A stretch of DNA of 6,231 bases from an uncultured Gemmatimonadota bacterium (lineage in GTDB: Bacteria; Gemmatimonadota; Gemmatimonadetes; Gemmatimonadales; GWC2-71-9): assembly GCA_946480845.1 (NCBI GenBank), contig CAMLLJ010000169.1:1-6231 (forward strand), written 5' to 3'. This document shows, piece by piece, positions 5,560-6,231 of this stretch. Made by a program: the position numbers and the translations under genes. The first letter of the stretch is position 1, and every line of letters starts with the position of its first letter. A model generated the notes under the pieces. It worked only from the letters and a program-made list of their open reading frames with translations. It was not told where the DNA came from and did not search any database.

Positions 5560-6231
5560 TTGTACGGCGGCCATCCGTCAAAGGTTCCACCGGCAGGTCG
5601 AAGGGGACGGCGCCTTCCACCTGGTAGCTGAAGTGCCACCATTCCTGGTCGTAGTTCTCGAATCCCTCCGCTTCCATCGCCTCGACCAGCACCTGGCGGT
5701 TCCTGGCGATCTCGCCGGTGGCGTTGGCGGTGTGCGCGGCCTCGGAAAAGGTGTCGTACGGCGTGCCCATCTCGAGCGGGGTGCCGCTCGGCAGGTGCAC
5801 CAGCGTGAGGTCGATCGCGACGCCCATGTTGTGGCGGCTGCGGCGGGCGATGTAGCCGTCGTCGAGGAGGTTCGTCCGGCCGGTGCGCTCGGTCCACTCG
5901 ACCATCGCGGTGGTGGCGCGGCGGGGGCGGTAGGCGTCGTAGACCCTGAGGCCGAGCTGGCGGGGCCGGAGCCGCTGCTGCACCCGGCCGAGGGCCTCGG
6001 CCGCCTCGCGGCGCATCAGCGCGAGGTTGGCGTCGTAGCCGGGGAGCGGCGCGCCGGTGAAGTTGTTGGGCGTGGCGTAGCGCATCTCGACCTGGATGGT
6101 GCTGTCGGCCGAGCGGACGTCCACCAGGAGTGACTCGGCGGCGGCGTCCGGCGCGATTGCCAGGTCTGCGGTGTTGACCGGAGTCGGAGCCGCGGCGGTG
6201 GCGCTCCCTCCTGCGCCGCTCCCGGCGCAAG
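5552..6231 (-). CDS. ddpX: VanX/DdpX-type D-Ala-D-Ala dipeptidase, lipoprotein (5' end beyond right edge)
   Basis: Peptidase M15D enzyme that cleaves D-alanyl-D-alanine, here probably salvaging cell-wall dipeptides. Numbered from the GTG at 6124, the VanX active site is complete: R66 (Y-D-A-Y-R-P), zinc ligands H98 and D105 in S-R-H-N-M-G-V-A-I-D, general base E161 and third ligand H164 in E-W-W-H-F. The spacings (7 and 3) equal those of VanX H116/D123 and E181/H184. The frame stays open upstream of that GTG to the edge, adding 35 codons that begin with Cys (TGC, complement of 6227-6229) followed by a Gly/Ser/Ala-rich linker, A-G-S-G-A-G-G-S. This is the look of a mature lipoprotein N-terminus, so the true start and signal peptide lie outside the window. 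No van regulator, ligase or transporter is in view, which argues for dipeptide metabolism rather than vancomycin resistance. Confidence 0.88.
   Translation of the reverse strand, partial: CAGSGAGGSATAAAPTPVNTADLAIAPDAAAESLLVDVRSADSTIQVEMRYATPNNFTGAPLPGYDANLALMRREAAEALGRVQQRLRPRQLGLRVYDAYRPRRATTAMVEWTERTGRTNLLDDGYIARRSRHNMGVAIDLTLVHLPSGTPLEMGTPYDTFSEAAHTANATGEIARNRQVLVEAMEAEGFENYDQEWWHFSYQVEGAVPFDLPVEPLTDGRRTTP

Larger units (their letters stand above)
880..6231 (-). other. Predicted minus-strand operon of nine ORFs
   Basis: Nine same-direction ORFs follow each other with spacers of 39, 0, 20, -4, -1, -11, 39 and 9 nt, counted from the dipeptidase to the DUF2164 gene. Three junctions are stop/start overlaps and one is an exact abutment. 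No promoter or terminator is recognisable inside the string. A single transcript starting right of the window is the simplest reading; internal promoters in the 39-nt spacers remain possible. Confidence 0.55.

Noticed and set aside
3797..6133. A 778-codon open frame on the + strand opposite the SDR, M24 and dipeptidase genes
   Set aside because: Its composition is dominated by Arg, His, Val, Gly and Asp from GC-rich antisense codons. It shows no domain, and it lies opposite three clearly recognised genes with intact motifs.
5538..6230. A 230-codon minus-strand frame parallel to the dipeptidase
   Set aside because: It is the wrong frame (Arg/Pro/His-rich), while the VanX motifs all lie in the neighbouring frame.
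5552..6231. Vancomycin-resistance cluster
   Set aside because: Only the VanX-like dipeptidase is present. No VanH, ligase, or two-component regulator is in view, and the export signal does not fit the resistance role.
1..6231. tRNA, rRNA, CRISPR array, insertion sequence or phage elements
   Set aside because: No cloverleaf, regular spaced repeats, terminal inverted repeats or transposase/integrase motifs were seen on either strand. The region is packed with ordinary protein genes.

Overview
The window is very GC-rich, gene-dense bacterial DNA with no intergenic gap above about 40 bases. The gene content suggests a Gram-negative soil or sediment bacterium: secreted M28 and M24 peptidases, a lipoprotein VanX-type D-Ala-D-Ala dipeptidase, a c'-type cytochrome lipoprotein, and GYD and DUF2164 proteins. 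Gemmatimonadota is my best guess, with Acidobacteriota or Myxococcota as alternatives. This rests on protein style and codon use only, because no marker gene is present.

Left part, + strand (1-968): the last 83 codons of an M28-family zinc aminopeptidase run in from the left edge. They overlap by 8 bases a TRIC/UPF0126 (YadS-like) seven-helix membrane protein. The last 29 codons of the TRIC reading frame run antisense into the conserved 3' end of the first minus-strand gene, giving an 89-base tail-to-tail overlap.

Right part, - strand (6231 down to 880): a single tightly packed gene string, listed in transcription order. It holds a lipoprotein D-Ala-D-Ala dipeptidase (5' end beyond the right edge), a signal-peptide-bearing Xaa-Pro aminopeptidase (M24B), a classical SDR oxidoreductase and a c'-like cytochrome lipoprotein. 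These are followed by a 71-residue remnant of the C-terminal dimerisation domain of a flavin disulfide oxidoreductase, a GNAT acetyltransferase, 3-methyladenine DNA glycosylase I (Tag), a GYD-domain protein and a DUF2164 protein. Junctions are 39 nt, 0 nt, 20 nt, ATGA overlap, TGATG overlap, 11-nt overlap, 39 nt and 9 nt. Co-transcription with translational coupling is therefore likely, although the functions do not form one pathway. The first two genes plausibly act together outside the cytoplasm, trimming peptides and cell-wall dipeptides. The rest looks like an accreted housekeeping/repair string.

I found no convincing novel multi-gene system. The points most worth a second look are the coupled orphan dimerisation-domain ORF, the antisense TRIC tail, the lipid-anchored VanX homologue whose true start lies outside the window, and a short G-rich degenerate repeat between the two peptidase genes that contains the dipeptidase stop codon.
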